From Camarhynchus parvulus (taxonomy: Eukaryota > Chordata > Aves > Passeriformes > Thraupidae): DNA of 64,000 nt. Shown here one piece after another: positions 61,272 through 64,000 of the stretch. Below the pieces are notes generated by a model that saw nothing but the letters and a program-made list of their open reading frames with translations, was not told where the DNA came from and ran no database searches. Where the stretch lies: the NCBI RefSeq assembly GCF_901933205.1, contig NC_044577.1, positions 8,071,321-8,135,320 on the forward strand, written 5' to 3'. Position numbers and translations under genes: made by a program. Within the stretch, counting starts at the first letter, position 1. Each line of letters opens with the position of its first letter.

Positions 61272-64000
61272 GTACTTTCTCCAACACTCCCATCTGTCAA
61301 CGTCAACTCAATGGAGCGTGGCACACCTTACTAACACTTAATAAACAAGCAGTTGTGTGGGCTCACTAGAAGGGGTGGTTTTTTTACACATTGTTTAACT
61401 TTGTCATGGACTTGGCTGAAAAAGTCATAAGCTGACATTGCCTCGCTTGCCTCACTTACAGCACCATTGAGGCATTGGGGGATTTTTGTCAGCAATCACA
61501 GGAAGACAAAAGTCAGATAAAAGGGACTCTATTACAGTTGTTGACTTTAAAAACTGACCTACCTTGGCAAAGGTCCTATCTGGAAAGATTACAAGGATGT
61601 ATTTTCTTGTTGTGACCTCTGCTTGTTAGAATGGGAAGTAGGGTGGAAGTGTCTGACTCTCACTGCTGCTCACAGTAGACCCCTGATCCCAGTATTGAGG
61701 AGGGCAGGGTTAAAGCCAGTGGTCATGTCCTGTTGCATCCAGCAGCCTTTTTGGGGCCTGGCATTGCATTACCTGTGGCTTGTGGCAGCCATGGATTCCT
61801 AGAAAAACTGAGATGCACGAAAGTGTTTTGTTTTCCATCCCTTGCTTTCAAGGACTGGTTGGCAAAAGAAAACGCATCTGTAATCTGGAAAAATGTAGTT
61901 CTGCTCTGTAAATAGACTATGAAAATGGCATCTTCAGATGTTTCAGGTCTGTGCCCAAATGATTTACATAACACAGTTTTACAGATGCAGTCCTGAAGAA
62001 CTGCGGAAATCAGAATCTGTTTGGTTTGGGAGTGACTTCTGCTAATAGGGATATTTTGGACTACAGGGGTATGAAAGGAACAATTCACTTGACAATGCAG
62101 AGTAAAGTTCAGGTCTCGTATTCTTATACTTATCCTGACAGTGATGAAATGGGAAAAATAGTTAGAAAACATATAATTATATATAATACATGTTCATTTA
62201 TATTAAAAAAAAATCCATTGCAATACATACATGGAAACCAGAGCTGGAAAATACAAAGGAGCCATTTTAACAAGTCATTCTGCAGATCAGAATCGCACTT
62301 TAGGTACTACTGCCAAAGTAGGTCTGTTTTTATGATTTTAAAACAAGGATATGTCCCTCCTGAGACCTTAGAGGCCATTTTATATCAAACAGCAGCATTT
62401 AAATGCAAGCTGATGACTCCAAAACCTTTAAGGCACATTACAGCAGGAATACATTTCTGCAGTCTGTGGCTTTCAGTGAGTTTGTTAAATAGCGTAAGCT
62501 ACATTTTCAATTTCCATCTCACCTGAAATACACAGATTTTTCTGAATAAGACTGTAGTCTGTTATTCCAATATATCACTGTTACCACAGGCAGTTTGAAG
62601 GCAAAGTGTTTTCACCTATGACTTGTGAGGCTGAAGAATTAAAGTTGATAAAAGCAATGAAGATGAAACCAATAAGTTGTGAGGATTTTGTTTAGTTTTT
62701 GGGTTTTTTTTTTTAATTGTATGCCAAGTAGATTTTAATAGCATTTGTGGTACTTTCCAGATTTAGGCTTTTCTGGAGCAGCTTGCATTTCTCAGTGCTT
62801 GCTTTGCAGCTTCCCTGCAGCACCAATAGGATGCGTGGGTGTCTATTAGTCCCTTTCTTCCAAATTAATTTGCACACCTTGCAGCTCGCAAAGAATAATA
62901 TAAAGCAAGATCATTAAGGAGAATCTATGGTGAGATTTGGGATGATTGTGGTTGGAGTGGCTTTGAGTGTGTTAATTACCATCCCTGAATAATTAATAAA
63001 GGATGTACTCTAATTATAGAGCACTAAGCCTTGCAGAAAATGAGTGAATAAGAACTCTGATATTTTTTTTCTCATAAAGTGATGAGGAAAAAAATATGCA
63101 CTGAATTTGCATGGAATGATGATAGCTGAATGCTGCCAGTTTTGTTGGTGCATCTTAATGTATAATTAAGCAAAATCTGTTTACCTGTGGGTGTATTTGT
63201 CCACAAATGGAGACAGATTCTTGCTTTCCAAATGCTGGTTTATCTTAAAATGCATGAATTACTGTGAGGCAGAAAGGGGTAAATTTTTTTCTGTAAATCG
63301 AAGGGGATTTTATACTATGGGTTTTCCTTTATATTCTGGTTACAGAGAAGCCAGCAACACTTAGTGAGTTAGCTAAACCCACTAAATTTTGCTCTGGGGT
63401 AAATTATGCAAAGCCATGATGTTTTCCCTGGGTTTTGCCCAAAACCCATAACAGGTGTGTTGCAGACTGTGCCAGAGTTTGCAAAGAAATTTGAGGGATG
63501 TTTCAGCTGATTTGAGGTGAGCCTGGGTGTCACATAAAACTGCAAACCAGTTGGGTTCTCCCTAACTGCTTTTTCTGAATTTTGGTCTATGCTAATTAGC
63601 ACTGATAAAATACAAAAGGCAAAACAAGTACTCTAAAACTTGCACTTCCAAGTATGTATTAAAAATTAATATCACTTGCAAAAACTGTTACGACGATTAC
63701 TTTTTTGATTTTTAAAAAAATTTCATTGGTTTTCAAATAAATTTTGGGAGCAAATATCAAGCTTGCTGATATTAAGCAACCTTTGTGTTGATTCTCTGCT
63801 CTTACCAAGCACCAAAACCCCATTTTTCTTTTGGAATGAAGACTGCTTGTGTGTGAAAAGAATTTTCTCATACAGAAGTCTGCTCTGAAAAAAAAAACCA
63901 AACCCTTTTTATTATAGCAAACTCTGTATATTAAGAATTTTAAAGGAGAAAAATCTGAAAAATCCACCAGTTAACTCTGTAATTAACATCAAATAAGTGT
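61272..64000 (+). other. Intron downstream of e21 (5' part)
   Basis: No sign of the following exon (VRREYRKFF region), so it lies beyond the window. Two overlapping open frames on opposite strands (61723-62172 minus, 62026-62526 plus) match nothing I recognise. A 9-bp hairpin with a 2-base loop lies at 63429-63448 (TGGGTTTTG / CAAAACCCA). Confidence 0.8.

Overview
This window is vertebrate nuclear DNA, almost certainly from a bird and probably a songbird. It carries the middle of one large protein-coding gene on the + strand: MYO1B (myosin IB, an unconventional class I myosin). I could join 21 consecutive coding exons (called e1 to e21 here) from 15985 to 61271. All have GT-AG introns and matching codon phases. 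Together they give 2,305 coding bases (768 whole codons plus one leading base), reading from just before the ATP-binding P-loop through the rest of the motor and five-and-a-half IQ (calmodulin-binding) repeats of the neck. The bird assignment rests on three fragments with the typical 3' end of the avian CR1 LINE and on two related solo-LTR-like repeats of a type I associate with songbird genomes. The second point is from memory and less certain.

Layout. 1-15984 is intron with no exon that I can find, so the N-terminal exons (about 84 residues) lie to the left. 15985-36158 holds e1-e10, from the P-loop through switch I, the TEDS-rule region and switch II. A 10.6 kb intron follows (36159-46769). 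46770-53691 holds e11-e16, the rest of the motor including the actin-binding and converter parts. 54123-61271 holds e17-e21, the IQ-motif lever arm; e19, e20 and e21 are each exactly 87 bases and in phase 0. 61272-64000 is intron, so the last half-IQ and the TH1 membrane-binding tail lie to the right.

Non-coding content is mostly unique intron sequence: three CR1 fragments, two LTR-like elements, one AT-only block, A-rich low-complexity tracts, short tandem duplications, several perfect hairpins and two CpG-rich patches. I saw no tRNA, rRNA or known small RNA gene, and no second protein-coding gene on either strand.

I did not find an undescribed biological system. The points most worth checking are: a Gly in place of the canonical IQ-motif Gln in IQ1; the repeated 87-base exons e20/e21 sharing an identical weak donor, with a CpG-rich patch just before e21; an LTR filling most of a small intron next to an exon with unusually GC-rich third positions; and two intronic inverted repeats with perfect 15-bp and 12-bp stems.
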